Shown here: positions 7,505 through 16,370 of the stretch, in pieces
Position numbering within the stretch: the stretch's first letter is position 1
Layout of the letters: each line of letters begins with the position of its first letter
Program-made: the position numbers and the translations under genes
Notes under the pieces: generated by a model
What the model was told of the DNA's origin: nothing
The model's database searches: none
What the model saw: the letters and a program-made list of their open reading frames with translations, nothing else
DNA from: Richelia sp. CSU_2_1
GTDB lineage: Bacteria > Cyanobacteriota > Cyanobacteriia > Cyanobacteriales > Microcoleaceae
Direction of reading: 5' to 3'
NCBI GenBank assembly: GCA_012034575.1
Contig: JAAUPF010000028.1
Span: 1-50,029 of the forward strand
Length of the DNA stretch: 50,029 nucleotides

Positions 7505-8890
7505 CTAAGAAACCGCTTTGTGAACCAACTTAACTTTTCCTAAAGCAGTCTTTCTACTGTCAAAAAGTCTCATGACTCCCGAAGATATAGTTTCAACTAC
7601 ATCAGAATCGCACTCCGATAGAAAATCTTCAGACGACATCTGACCCGTAAAAAATTCTTTGGCTTTCTTCAAATAGTTGTCAGTTTCAGCAAAGCCGATA
7701 GATTTGATAATAAAGGTAGAAACAGGCGAGTTTTTAATATCATAAGGCGATTCTTTATTGCGTCCTATTGCCAACAGATCTAAAACTTCACTTTGCAACT
7801 GATTTTCGAGGGGATAGGCGATCGATCGATCGGGCAAATAATCTTCTAAAGCAGAGGTTGTAAATCCAGGCACGCGCAGTTCTCCCATCATTGTTGACAG
7901 CGGAATATCTCGCCCCAAACGATAAGAAAGCGCTTCCAAAATCGCGATCGTAATTAGTTTGACACCCAAATACAGTTTGGCTACAGCGATATTTTTGCGA
8001 GTTCTGGCGATCGTAGACTCGTAGGTTGAATCGTCTGGTTCTGACATAAACTGCTGGAAAACCAGTTCGGGTTTGAGGAAGTTCAAAAATCCTTCCATCT
8101 TTTGCAGCGATCGGCGATATCCACCAACAGTATAAGAATTGACATTGCTCAATTCGTGATTGGTTTCCGGCATCAAATTCCAAGTATTATCTAAGAAATT
8201 AGAGGAATTTGGCGAAGCAAAATTCTCGACATCCCGATTGGCCAATCTCACAGCACGCTTGACAGTTTCTGCGGTTTCTGCCTCGCTCAATCCCAAATTA
8301 AAATCGCGGTTGGCGTTTATCATGCGCTGGTGCAAAAGTTCGATCGCGCTCAAACCGCTGGGAGAAACTCCGCGAAAAGGAATCGTAGCTTCAATACAAG
8401 CAGCTATTTGAGCGATCGTACTAGCAGGCAAAAAAGTTTCCAAACATTTACCCGCAATCACGGCACTTAAAAATTCATTTTGACCGGCAAACGGAGACAA
8501 AGTTTGACCGGGAACAAACCCAAATACTGCCTCTACAAGCTGGTAGATCCGATCGTCTGGAAGTTCAGTTTTATCCTTAATAACTAACTGCGATCGCACC
8601 TCTTTAACAAAAGGACAAATGGCGCTGCTGATATTAAAACCCACGCCCTGATCGACTTGCACGTACACGAGGTCGTGAAACAGTGCAGCCAAAACCTCGA
8701 TCGGATCGACAGACCCGCCAACCTCAAAAATATGCTCCGACGTGTGAAAATACCGCCAGGGCCCCCTCATAGTTTGAATGATCAGTTCAGCTATCTGTTC
8801 GAGCTTTGGAAGTTCTACTCGGCCTCCCAACTGCTCGATCGACGTTACCAAACCATCCAAGCACCGTTTTTGCTCTCCAAAAAGCTCCAT
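7505..8890 (-). CDS. HD-domain-like conserved protein
   Basis: The 461-residue protein is soluble in appearance. Near its N-terminus it has RYFHTSEHIFEV (His49, His53) followed by LAALFHDLVYVQVD (His72-Asp73). The spacing H...HD resembles the metal-binding core of HD-superfamily phosphohydrolases. A later Asp needed for the full motif cannot be placed by eye, so activity is uncertain. The remaining 350 residues are helical and unrecognised (SGLSAIELLHQRM, RRSLQKMEGFLNFLKPE, ARTRKNIAVAKLYLGVKLI). I do not know its substrate or role. It is monocistronic, converging on the DUF4342 gene. Confidence 0.55.
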   Translation of the reverse strand: MELFGEQKRCLDGLVTSIEQLGGRVELPKLEQIAELIIQTMRGPWRYFHTSEHIFEVGGSVDPIEVLAALFHDLVYVQVDQGVGFNISSAICPFVKEVRSQLVIKDKTELPDDRIYQLVEAVFGFVPGQTLSPFAGQNEFLSAVIAGKCLETFLPASTIAQIAACIEATIPFRGVSPSGLSAIELLHQRMINANRDFNLGLSEAETAETVKRAVRLANRDVENFASPNSSNFLDNTWNLMPETNHELSNVNSYTVGGYRRSLQKMEGFLNFLKPELVFQQFMSEPDDSTYESTIARTRKNIAVAKLYLGVKLITIAILEALSYRLGRDIPLSTMMGELRVPGFTTSALEDYLPDRSIAYPLENQLQSEVLDLLAIGRNKESPYDIKNSPVSTFIIKSIGFAETDNYLKKAKEFFTGQMSSEDFLSECDSDVVETISSGVMRLFDSRKTALGKVKLVHKAVS

Positions 8891-8996
8891 TTAAGCACCT
8901 CCCGTGCATTCCCTGATTCCTGGGTTCGATCGTCATGGTATCAAAAGGCGCTGTGATTGTGCTATTACTCTTAACTTAAAACTTCCTACTTTCGGT

Positions 8997-9052
8997 AGAG
9001 GGAGAGGGGGAGAGGGGGAAATGGGGAGAGTGGGAGAGGGGAGAGTGGGCGG
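8997..9052. repeat. G-rich GGGAGAG-type array (G-quadruplex potential)
   Basis: At least five runs of three or more G (near 9006, 9014, 9023, 9032, 9038) are separated by 3-6 bases on the plus strand. This satisfies the usual G-quadruplex pattern. A related array lies at 32342-32417. Confidence 0.6.
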
Positions 9053-9114
9053 ATGGAATGAGATAAAAGAGAGGGAGGGGGATAGTTGAGTAGAGCTGGG
9101 AATTCAATTTAAAA

Positions 9115-9240
9115 ATGCAAAATTTGCGAGGATTTGTTGAAGTTAAGCGAGCGGCTTTAGAGATTTTTGGGGAATTAAGGAAAACTTGGTCTCAAGCTGG
9201 TTCCGAAAGCACAAGTAAACTTCGGCAGCCATTTGTGTAA
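9115..9240 (+). CDS. Short ORF, possible gene remnant (41 aa)
   Basis: ATG at 9115 opens 41 codons (MQNLRGFVEVKRAALEIFGEL...) ending at TAA 9238-9240. The same frame continues after the stop with another plausible stretch (MQQIRQELMEDFFTSP) to 9315. The composition is protein-like rather than repeat-like, which suggests the N-terminus of a decayed gene. I recognise no family. Confidence 0.25.
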   Translation: MQNLRGFVEVKRAALEIFGELRKTWSQAGSESTSKLRQPFV

Positions 9241-9376
9241 CGAATGCAACAGATACGACAAGAATTAATGGAAGATTTTTTTACTTCCCCAAGCTTTTCT
9301 CAGTTCAGCTTTTAGAGAGATGAAAGAACGCGGTCGATCGACGCATAATTAGGAACTCAGCTATTTGGGGGATTAG

Positions 9377-10996
9377 GTGGTTGTGAAATTCGTGTCAGAC
9401 CCGCGCATTTCAGTCAAAATTCGCAAAATGAACGAGCGGGTGCGGTGGCAAGAAAAACCAATCGCCGATCGGGAAATCGACCAAACTCGAATGGTTTTGG
9501 ACGATCGCAGCGACGACAGTCCAGAGTTTTCCTTTTTAGTTGCAGGGGACAGCGGCACGGGCAACCACCGCGGGCACAACCCCCAACGGCAGGTAGCCCA
9601 GCAGATGCTGGCACAGCGCGAAAGTTGCCGTTTCCTCCTGCACACGGGCGATGTAGTTTATCAAGTCGGTTCCAGCGAATATTATTCGCAAAATTTTATT
9701 CGCCCCTACCGAGAGTTTCTCGTTGGAGGCGACGCACCCGATCGAATTCCCTACGATCGCATGATATTTAACTTTCCCTTTCTGCCAGTACCGGGAAATC
9801 ACGACTACTACGACTTGCCCCTAGTCTACGGCATTCTCTCCGCCAGCGCCCTGCCCCTGCGCCGCCTGTTGGGTTCCAAGTTGGATTTTGATGTGGGGCT
9901 GCACGGTTCCGATCGCGGAAACGCTTACGCCAAGGCATTTCTAGACTACCTGAAAGCTCGCCAACTGCCGGGAGATCTCGATCGACACCTCGACACCCAC
10001 TACACCGCTAACACTAGCACCGGGCGCTGCCTGCGCTACCAGCCCGGACGCTTTACCCGCTTGCCCAACCGCTACTATACCTTCCGCAGCGGCGGGCTCG
10101 ACTTCTTCGCCCTCGACTCCAACACCTTTAACGAACCTTTGCCGCTGCCGAAAACCAAACAGGGCGACATTCAACGCCGGAATTTGGAACTCGACAGGGA
10201 AAAGTTAGAACAAGAAAAATTGGCGATGCTGGAAACTTCAGCGCGCTTGAACCCCGACAATCCCGAGGAAGAGGAACAGCTAGATGACTTGCGCGCCAAA
10301 TTAGAGCAAGTTGACGAAATGCTGATGGACATTGACAAACAACTGTCGCCCGACAGGACTGCCGCCACCGATGTCGAACAACTCGAATGGCTCAAAACCA
10401 GGCTGATCGACTCTTGGCGCGATCCAGACGTGCGGGGGCGGGTAATTTACCTGCACCATCCCCCCTACGTAACTGAGGCAACTAAGTGGAATCAAGCTCA
10501 AACCTTGGCAGTGCGCTTGCGACTGCGCGAGGTATTCGATGCGGTAGCCGGCGCACTGGAGGAAGAGGCGCGGGGGCGTTCGATCGTTGATTTAGTGCTG
10601 ACGGGACACGCTCATTGTCTGGAACACCTGCAAACAGGGGATACCGGACACGCTGATTCTCACATTAATTGGATCGTGTGCGGGGGAAGCGGCCACAGCC
10701 TCCGCCGCCAACGGGTAGAAGGGCCGGTGCTGGAGGAACTGGCGAGTTCTCAAGCTTACCAGTTAGGGCGTGCCAGGGGTCGATCGCCCGGTATAGAAAC
10801 CAACACTCGCCCGGTAGCGGAATCCTTGCTGTATGTAGGCCGCAGCGGTCAAGGTTCGCACAAACGCCGTCCTTATTCGTGTTTGCGGGTTGATGTTCTC
10901 GACGGGTGTCCGCCTAAGTTCAGAATCCAGCCGTTAGTTGTCGAACGATTTGAGGGTAAATGGCGGGATATTTCGATCGAACCTTTTGCGATCTAA
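9377..10996 (+). CDS. Calcineurin-like metallophosphoesterase with a charged insertion
   Basis: The motifs appear in family order: FLVAGDSGTG (Asp58), LLHTGDVVYQ (Asp92), VPGNHDYYD (Asn141-His142), YLHHPPYVT and LTGHAHCLEH, then CGGSGHS. These are the metal ligands of binuclear phosphoesterases of the purple acid phosphatase/calcineurin type. The substrate cannot be told from sequence. Residues of about 255-325 form a highly charged, probably coiled-coil insertion (ELDREKLEQEKLAMLE, NPEEEEQLDDLRAKLEQVDE) between motifs, which is unusual for the core fold. The start is a GTG at 9377, with a second GTG two codons later; GGGGGATTAGG just upstream could serve as ribosome-binding site. No signal peptide is seen, so it is probably cytoplasmic. 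Confidence 0.8.
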   Translation: MVVKFVSDPRISVKIRKMNERVRWQEKPIADREIDQTRMVLDDRSDDSPEFSFLVAGDSGTGNHRGHNPQRQVAQQMLAQRESCRFLLHTGDVVYQVGSSEYYSQNFIRPYREFLVGGDAPDRIPYDRMIFNFPFLPVPGNHDYYDLPLVYGILSASALPLRRLLGSKLDFDVGLHGSDRGNAYAKAFLDYLKARQLPGDLDRHLDTHYTANTSTGRCLRYQPGRFTRLPNRYYTFRSGGLDFFALDSNTFNEPLPLPKTKQGDIQRRNLELDREKLEQEKLAMLETSARLNPDNPEEEEQLDDLRAKLEQVDEMLMDIDKQLSPDRTAATDVEQLEWLKTRLIDSWRDPDVRGRVIYLHHPPYVTEATKWNQAQTLAVRLRLREVFDAVAGALEEEARGRSIVDLVLTGHAHCLEHLQTGDTGHADSHINWIVCGGSGHSLRRQRVEGPVLEELASSQAYQLGRARGRSPGIETNTRPVAESLLYVGRSGQGSHKRRPYSCLRVDVLDGCPPKFRIQPLVVERFEGKWRDISIEPFAI

Positions 10997-11043
10997 CTAA
11001 TTTCACCTAATTAAACGCCCGAAAGGAAGAAGGAAGAAGGAAT

Positions 11044-11170
11044 AGGCAACAGGCAACAGGCAACAGGCAATAGGCAACAGGGAAGAAGGAGGAAAGAAGA
11101 AGGAAGAAAGAGGAAGAAGGAAGAAGAACAACAATAAGAACTGTCAACTGTCAACTGTCAACTATCAACT
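11044..11170. repeat. Composite heptamer arrays (AGGCAAC, GGAAGAA, AACTGTC)
   Basis: Five AGGCAAC/T units (11044-11078) are followed by GGAAGAA-like purine repeats and then four AACTGTC/AACTATC units (11139-11170). They fill the gap between the phosphoesterase and DUF3891 genes. Confidence 0.8.
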
Positions 11171-11190
11171 AAATTGAGGCTGAAATTTCA

Positions 11191-11919
11191 ATGATTGCTA
11201 ACTTAACTGAAACTGGTTGGGAAATTATTTACCACCGCGCCCACGCTTTACTTGCGGCTCAGCTTGGCGGACAATGGAAGCGATCGAAATCTCCGATTCG
11301 CCTCTATGAAACTATCGCAGCAATTTCTCACCACGACGATCTAGAGAAAGAGTGGGAAGAAAACATTTTGACCCCGGCCGGAGCTCCTTTAGATTTTACC
11401 CTTGACAAGGAAACTTCTTTGCCTAAAATTAAAGGATTGGCGCAGAATGCTCTCTATCGCGGTAGGTGGGTAGCAATGCTGATTTCGATGCACATGAGCT
11501 ATCTCAATGAGGGCAAGCGGGGAGAGTCCAAAGAACTCGATGAATTTTTGGACGAACAACTCGCAAATCAAAAGCAATGGCGTGAAGAATTGGAAATTTC
11601 TCAGGAAGATGCCGAGGCAGCTTATGCTTTTTTCCAGTGGTGCGATCGACTGTCTTTGATTCTCTGCAGCCGCGAATTGCCCGCCGGAGAAAGAGCTTTA
11701 GAAATTGGCGTCGGTCCCGACGGCAAGCGCTACGATATCGTGCAAGACAGCAACGAACTCGTGACAGTAACTCCTTGGCCTTTTGAAGATGAAAAGTTTA
11801 CTGTTAATGTCGAAGCGTCTTATTTAGATAAAGTCAAGTTCGACAGCAACAAGGAAATCAAGGAAGCTTTGCACAAAGCTCCTAAAAAAATGCTAGAGTG
11901 GACTTTTGTCAAGTCTTAA
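11191..11919 (+). CDS. DUF3891 family protein
   Basis: The 242-residue protein starts with LTETGWEIIYHRAHALLAAQLGGQW and has AAISHHDDLEKEWEE, the pattern of the DUF3891 family. Conserved His residues (H15/H17, HH at about 49-50) followed by Asp suggest a metal site, but no function is established for the family. It is soluble and acidic. The ATG at 11191 follows a heptamer array by 20 bases; no strong ribosome-binding site is visible. It stands alone: repeats occupy the gaps on both sides. Confidence 0.75.
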   Translation: MIANLTETGWEIIYHRAHALLAAQLGGQWKRSKSPIRLYETIAAISHHDDLEKEWEENILTPAGAPLDFTLDKETSLPKIKGLAQNALYRGRWVAMLISMHMSYLNEGKRGESKELDEFLDEQLANQKQWREELEISQEDAEAAYAFFQWCDRLSLILCSRELPAGERALEIGVGPDGKRYDIVQDSNELVTVTPWPFEDEKFTVNVEASYLDKVKFDSNKEIKEALHKAPKKMLEWTFVKS

Positions 11920-11930
11920 TTAAATCAATG

Positions 11931-11990
11931 TTTGTAGTGAGGACTTCAGTCCCCTGACTTAGATTGCGGACTTAAGTCCTCACTACGAAC
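11931..11990. repeat. GTAGTGAGGACTTCAGTCC palindromic repeat
   Basis: Ends TTTGTAGTGAGGACTTCAG and CTTAAGTCCTCACTACGAA form an inverted repeat of about 60 bp immediately after the DUF3891 stop codon. It is the same family as 6829-6879 and 31295-31424. Confidence 0.75.
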
Positions 11991-12019
11991 TAATTAGATT
12001 GCTGTCGATCGCTCTTACA

Positions 12020-12122
12020 TAATTCCCAATTACCAATTACCAATTACCAATTACCAATTACCAATTCCCCATTCCCCATTTCCAATTACCAATTCCCCAT
12101 TCCCAATTCCCCATTACCAATT
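12020..12122. repeat. CAATTAC/CAATTCC heptamer array abutting a start codon
   Basis: About fourteen degenerate 7-bp units (CAATTAC, CAATTCC, CCATTCC) run right up to the ATG at 12123. The normal leader and Shine-Dalgarno region of the lipid kinase gene have been replaced by repeat. Confidence 0.85.
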
Positions 12123-13094
12123 ATGAAACGTTCAGCTTGTCTAATTTTCAATCCCGTAGCCGGCAACAGCGACCCCGATCGAGATTTGGCTGTAATTCGG
12201 GAAATTTTAGAACCTGCGATCGACTTGGACATTCGGATGACAACGCCGGAAATAGATGGCGATCGAATTGCCCGCGAAGCAGTTTCTAGAGGGGTAGAAT
12301 CAATCATTGCTTCCGGGGGAGACGGCACATTATCAGCAGTTGCAGGTGCGATCGTCGGCACTAATATTCCTTTAGGAATTATCTCGCGGGGAACTGCCAA
12401 TGCTTTTGCCAATGCTTTAGAACTTCCCAATACAATTGAAACCGCTTGCGAAACAATTTTGGGAGGGTTCACGCGGGTGGTGGATGCGGCAATTTGCAAC
12501 GGAGAAATGCCGATGGTTTTGCTAGCAGGAGTCGGCTTTGAAGCAGAAACAGTGGAATTAGCCGATCGCGAAATGAAAAATCGCTGGGGAATGCTGGCTT
12601 ACATTTTGTCAGGAATCAAACAGTTAAATAACTTGGAAAGATTTGAAGCGGAAATCGAAACCGAAGATAAAATTGTCAGCCTGACGGCGGCGGCGGTAAC
12701 TGTGGCAAATGCGGCACCGGCTACTTCAATTTTAGCTCAAGGGCCGGCAGGAATTATTGTTGATGATGGTTTGCTGGATATTACCTTAGTTGCACCTCAG
12801 ACCAAAGCAGGGGCGATCGCGGCTTCCTATCACTTACTGCAAACAGCTTTAAGCGGCAATGCAGTCGATCGCGATGACATCGGTTATTTGCGGGCGAGAA
12901 AGGTAAAAATTACCACAGATCCGCCTCAAAAAGTTGTTTTAGATGGGGAAATTATCGGCATGACGCCGCTGTTTGTGGAGTGCGTACCGGGGGGATTAAC
13001 TATTTTTGTACCGCGAGTTGAAGAAGAACCTCCGGTAGAAAAGCTTGAGGGTTTACCTGACGTTCAAGTCGTGTCGAAAACAGTTGACAGTTGA
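12123..13094 (+). CDS. YegS/BmrU-type lipid (diacylglycerol) kinase family protein
   Basis: The 323-residue protein has the DAGK catalytic-domain pattern: CLIFNPVAGNSDPDRDL at the start, IIASGGDGTLSAVAGAIVGTNIPLGIISRGTANAFANALELP (the GGDGT nucleotide loop and the GTxNxFA motif), and a C-terminal beta-sandwich with IIVDDGLLDITLV and VVLDGEIIGMTPL. The family phosphorylates lipids such as diacylglycerol or phosphatidylglycerol; the substrate here is not known. The start codon is immediately preceded by a heptamer array and lacks a ribosome-binding site. The last three codons and the TGA stop are made of another heptamer array (CAGTTGA units), so the native C-terminus has probably been rewritten slightly. 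Confidence 0.85.
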   Translation: MKRSACLIFNPVAGNSDPDRDLAVIREILEPAIDLDIRMTTPEIDGDRIAREAVSRGVESIIASGGDGTLSAVAGAIVGTNIPLGIISRGTANAFANALELPNTIETACETILGGFTRVVDAAICNGEMPMVLLAGVGFEAETVELADREMKNRWGMLAYILSGIKQLNNLERFEAEIETEDKIVSLTAAAVTVANAAPATSILAQGPAGIIVDDGLLDITLVAPQTKAGAIAASYHLLQTALSGNAVDRDDIGYLRARKVKITTDPPQKVVLDGEIIGMTPLFVECVPGGLTIFVPRVEEEPPVEKLEGLPDVQVVSKTVDS

Positions 13095-13157
13095 CAGTTG
13101 ACAGTTGACAGTTGTCATGAGTAATTAGTTATTAGTCATTGGTCATTGGTCATTAGT
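13081..13157. repeat. CAGTTGA array followed by GGTCATT array
   Basis: Five CAGTTGA units (13081-13115) are followed after a short spacer by GGTCATT/AGTCATT units (about 13131-13157). The first array encodes the end and stop codon of the lipid kinase gene. Confidence 0.85.
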
Positions 13158-13169
13158 CCGATCGTTTCA

Positions 13170-13366
13170 GATAAAATAGACATCATTGCTGTAGGGGCGG
13201 GTTCGCCAATATACTTAACAGAAACAAACAAGTTTGTAAACCCGCCCCGGCCTCTAATCGAGGTTTAACGATAAGATAAAATAGATCTCATTGCTGTAGG
13301 GGCGGTTCGCCAAGATATTTAACAGAAACGAAAAAGTTTGTAAACCCGCCCCGGTCTTGAATCGAG
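13170..13366. repeat. Tandem pair of 95-bp palindromic repeats
   Basis: Two copies (13170-13263 and 13275-13366) share GATAAAATAGA, TTGCTGTAGGGGCGG, TTCGCCAA, AACAGAAAC and GTTTGTAAACCCGCCCCGG, with scattered differences. In copy 1 GGGGCGGGTT (13194-13203) pairs with AACCCGCCCC (13239-13248). No coding function is apparent; they lie between the lipid kinase and the Uma2 remnant, and a half copy of another repeat follows at 13457-13482. Confidence 0.75.
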
Positions 13367-13590
13367 TTCGATCGATCGACGCGATCTAATATTAAGTTCG
13401 ATCGAACGATCGCCATCCGATTAAAAAGTAGTGAGAAATTCAAGCCGTCACATATTGCGGACTGAAGTCCTCCTTACAAACCTGCCGATTGCGACAGCAG
13501 GGGGAGGAAATCGATCGGAGATAATATCAAACTATTATGCGATCGAGTCATGTTAAAATTATAAAAAGCGATAAACAAACATCAATCAAA

Positions 13591-14153
13591 ATGAGCTTAA
13601 TTGCAGATAAATGGACGATTAAATGGACGATCGCCGAATATCATAAAATGATATCTGCTGGCATCTTAGAAAATCGGCGGGTGGAACTGCTGAAGGGAGA
13701 AATTGTAGAAATGGCACCGGAAGGAGAACCCCACGCTTATTTTAGCAGCGAAGCAGGAGAATATTTAATCCGATTGTTGGGCGATCGGGCGACTATTCGT
13801 TCGGCAAAACCGATTGCACTGCCCGACAATTCCGAACCAGAACCGGATATTGCGATCGTACAGCGGTTGGGCCGCGAATACCTCGAACACCACCCTTACC
13901 CAGAAAATATTTTTTGGTTAATCGAATACTCCGATTCCACCTTAGCTAAAGATTTGGAGACAAAAACCAAAATTTACGCTGAAGCCGGCATCCCCGAATA
14001 TTGGGTAGTTCACCTAAAAACAGATATCTGATAATATTTCGAGATCCCCAAGATGGCGATTACGCTTCTAAGGTGACGTTAAGGACGGGAACGGTGAACC
14101 CGCTAGCATTTCCAGATGTGGCAGTACCGGTCAGCGCGATCGTCCGAGAATAA
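13591..14153 (+). pseudogene. Uma2-family (DUF820) endonuclease-like gene, frameshifted
   Basis: From the ATG at 13591 the frame gives WTIAEYHKM, GILENRRVELLKGEIVEMAPEGEPHA, SEPEPDIAIV, IEYSDSTLAKDLETKTKIYAEAGIPEYWVV, the PD-(D/E)XK-like pattern of Uma2 proteins, then hits TGA at 14029-14031. The -1 frame from about 14028 continues the family sequence (LIIFRDPQDGDYASKVTLRTG, NPLAFPDVAV) to TAA at 14151-14153. Loss of a single base near 14025 therefore truncates the protein by about 40 residues. Most putative catalytic residues lie upstream of the break. The N-terminus also has a 12-bp tandem duplication giving KWTIKWTI. An upstream ATG at 13537 is less likely because relatives start at the MSLIADKWT position. 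Confidence 0.75.
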
Positions 14154-14295
14154 GCGATAGTAAAGATTTCATGTACTAATTGCCAAAACGCAAGGGCGAT
14201 CGTCCAAAATTTATAGGAAAATAGTCGATCCAGCCGCCGGCACGCTCCACCTTTGAGAAACCACCAGAATAGTAAATTCTAACAGAGACACAGCT

Positions 14296-15780
14296 ATGGG
14301 AAAACCCACAGGTTTTATTGAATTCTTGCGCGAATTGCCCTCAGAACTCTCACCCGTCGAAAGAGTTCGCAATTGGGATGAATTTCACTTGCCGATGGAG
14401 GAAGACAAACTCCGCACCCAAGGCGCGCGCTGCATGGATTGCGGCACTCCCTTCTGCCACACCGGTGCTATCATCAGCGGCATGGCAAGCGGCTGCCCCA
14501 TCAACAACCTCATCCCCGAATGGAACGACTTGGTATATCGCGGGCTGTGGCAAGAAGCCCTCGACAGACTCCACAAAACTAACAACTTCCCCGAATTCAC
14601 CGGCAGAGTCTGCCCCGCCCCCTGCGAAGGCGCTTGCGTGCTCGGCATCAACAACCCGCCGGTGACAATTAAAAACATCGAAGCATCAATTATCGATAAA
14701 GGCTGGGATGAAGGCTGGGTAAAACCCGAACTTCCCGCCAAACGCACCGGCAAAAAAGTCGCAATTATCGGTTCCGGGCCTGCAGGTTTGTCCGCAGCCG
14801 CCCAACTCAACAAAGCAGGCCACACTGTCACAGTATACGAAAGGGCCGATCGACCGGGCGGGCTGTTGATGTACGGCATCCCCAACATGAAGTTGGACAA
14901 GGAACAAGTTGTCATGCGCCGCCTCAAACTTCTCGAAGCTGAAGGCGTGAACTTCGTTTGCAACACCGAAGTCGGCAAAGACTTGCCAGCAGAACAACTG
15001 CTAAAAGAATACGACTCTGTTGTCCTCTGTACCGGTGCCACCAAACCCCGCGACTTGGGCATCCCCGGCCGCGAGTTAAAAGGCATCCACTTCGCGATGG
15101 ACTTTTTGACAGCCAACACCAAAACGCTTTTAGACAAGAGTACCAACGGCAATTTCATCTCTGCAGAAGGCAAAGATGTCGTAATTATCGGCGGGGGCGA
15201 CACCGGGACTGACTGCGTGGGCACCTCCATCCGCCACGGCTGCAAAAGCTTGATCCAGCTAGAAATCCTGCCCAAACCGCCGGCAGAACGTGCGGCCAAC
15301 AATCCCTGGCCCGAATGGCCGAAAGTCTACCGCTTGGATTACGGCCAAGAAGAAGCCGCAGCCAAATTTGGCGATGACCCCCGCGGCTACCTCACCACGG
15401 CGACCAAGTTTGAGGGCGACGAAAACGGCAATGTCAAAGCCGTGCACACCGTCGAAGTGGAGTGGGAGAAAAACGAGAAAGGACAGTTCATTCCCAAACA
15501 CATTCCCGGTACGGAGAAAGTTTTGCCGGCGCAACTCGTGTTGTTGGCGATGGGCTTTTTGGGGCCGGAACAGCCGCTGTTGGATGCTTTGGGATTGGAA
15601 CGCGACGCTCGCAGCAACGTGAAAGCCGAACACGAAAAGTATGCAACTAGCCTTCCGGGTGTGTTTGCGGCCGGGGATTGTCGTCGGGGACAGAGTTTGG
15701 TGGTGTGGGCGATTAACGAAGGGCGCGGTGTGGCGCGGGAGTGCGACCTTTATTTGATGGGCGAAACTGATTTGCCTTAG
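14296..15780 (+). CDS. gltD: Glutamate synthase small subunit (NADPH-type, GltD)
   Basis: The 494-residue protein matches the beta subunit of NADPH-GOGAT, which passes electrons from NADPH to the large subunit to make glutamate from glutamine and 2-oxoglutarate. The N-terminal iron-sulfur cysteines are seen in [21 protein letters not shown] and [12 protein letters not shown] (about residues 45-118). The FAD-binding [13 protein letters not shown] lies near 158, the NADPH-binding [15 protein letters not shown] near 300, and the C-terminal [21 protein letters not shown] is the second FAD contact. Length is normal for the family. No gltB is within this window, so the gene is separated from its partner by at least the adjoining TnpB and membrane-protein genes downstream. 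Confidence 0.93.
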   Translation: MGKPTGFIEFLRELPSELSPVERVRNWDEFHLPMEEDKLRTQGARCMDCGTPFCHTGAIISGMASGCPINNLIPEWNDLVYRGLWQEALDRLHKTNNFPEFTGRVCPAPCEGACVLGINNPPVTIKNIEASIIDKGWDEGWVKPELPAKRTGKKVAIIGSGPAGLSAAAQLNKAGHTVTVYERADRPGGLLMYGIPNMKLDKEQVVMRRLKLLEAEGVNFVCNTEVGKDLPAEQLLKEYDSVVLCTGATKPRDLGIPGRELKGIHFAMDFLTANTKTLLDKSTNGNFISAEGKDVVIIGGGDTGTDCVGTSIRHGCKSLIQLEILPKPPAERAANNPWPEWPKVYRLDYGQEEAAAKFGDDPRGYLTTATKFEGDENGNVKAVHTVEVEWEKNEKGQFIPKHIPGTEKVLPAQLVLLAMGFLGPEQPLLDALGLERDARSNVKAEHEKYATSLPGVFAAGDCRRGQSLVVWAINEGRGVARECDLYLMGETDLP

Positions 15781-15846
15781 TTGGTAAGGGTTGCGCGTTA
15801 AGGTCGCAGAAACCGGGTTTTTTACCAAAAATTTGGGTTGAAAGCC

Positions 15847-15863
15847 CCGTCGTTCTACGACGG
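15847..15863. mobile_element. Left-end hairpin of a decayed IS200/IS605 element
   Basis: CCGTCGT (15847-15853) and ACGACGG (15857-15863) form a 7-bp stem with a TCT loop, about 65 bp before the TnpB start. IS200/IS605 elements carry subterminal hairpins that their transposase recognises, and this position and size fit the left one. Confidence 0.5.
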
Positions 15864-15928
15864 CTTTTCCACCAGCCGTGCTAAAATAGATGCCGTCCGA
15901 GCCAAATAACGACTATAACGACCCAACT

Positions 15929-16213
15929 ATGCTGGTATTCGAGGCCAAACTTGAGGGAGTGAAACCGCAGTACGATAAGCTTGATGAAGCGATTCGTACC
16001 GCTCGTTTCATCCGCAATTCTTGCCTGAGATACTGGATGGATAATCGAAACATCGGACGGTACGATCTGAGTGCATATTGTGCTGTTTTGGCGCAAGAAT
16101 TTGCTTGGGCCTCCAAGCTTAACTCTCAAGCGAGACAAGCTAGTTCTGAAAGAGCATGGAGCGCCATTGCTAGATTCTTCGATAATTGCAGAAAAAAACA
16201 GCGTCTTAACTGA
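15929..16213 (+). pseudogene. TnpB (IS200/IS605 OrfB) N-terminal fragment
   Basis: About 95 residues match the start of TnpB: MLVFEAKLEGVKPQYDKLDEA, RTARFIRNSCLRYWMDN, SSERAWSAIARFFDNCRKK. TnpB is an RNA-guided nuclease of about 400 residues; the RuvC and zinc-finger parts are absent, as the frame ends at 16213 and only about 160 bp of unrelated-looking sequence separates it from the hairpin cluster. An in-frame ATG at 15890 is possible but relatives begin at MLVFEAK. The fragment is presumably inactive. Confidence 0.75.
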
Positions 16214-16370
16214 CTACGTTATTTTGGTCACGACACCCTGTGGATGCTTTCGCTAGTCCCTTGCTCTGTCGTTTGCAGTTAAACAGTTTTAAAGTCACGC
16301 TCAACAGTGCTGCAAGCCTAACAAGCCTTAATAACATTGGCGAAGCAAACTTTACTCGAAAGAGAAAACC

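Larger units (their letters stand above)
8891..9376. other. Intergenic region with G-rich heptamer array and a short ORF
   Basis: The divergent gap holds a G-rich purine tract (8997-9052) built from GGGAGAG-like units and a 41-codon open frame (9115-9240). No clear promoter can be assigned by eye. Confidence 0.5.

Noticed and set aside
14020-14035. Programmed -1 frameshift in the Uma2 gene
   Set aside because: No in-phase slippery heptamer of X XXY YYZ form and no following structure; simple mutation or sequencing error is more likely.
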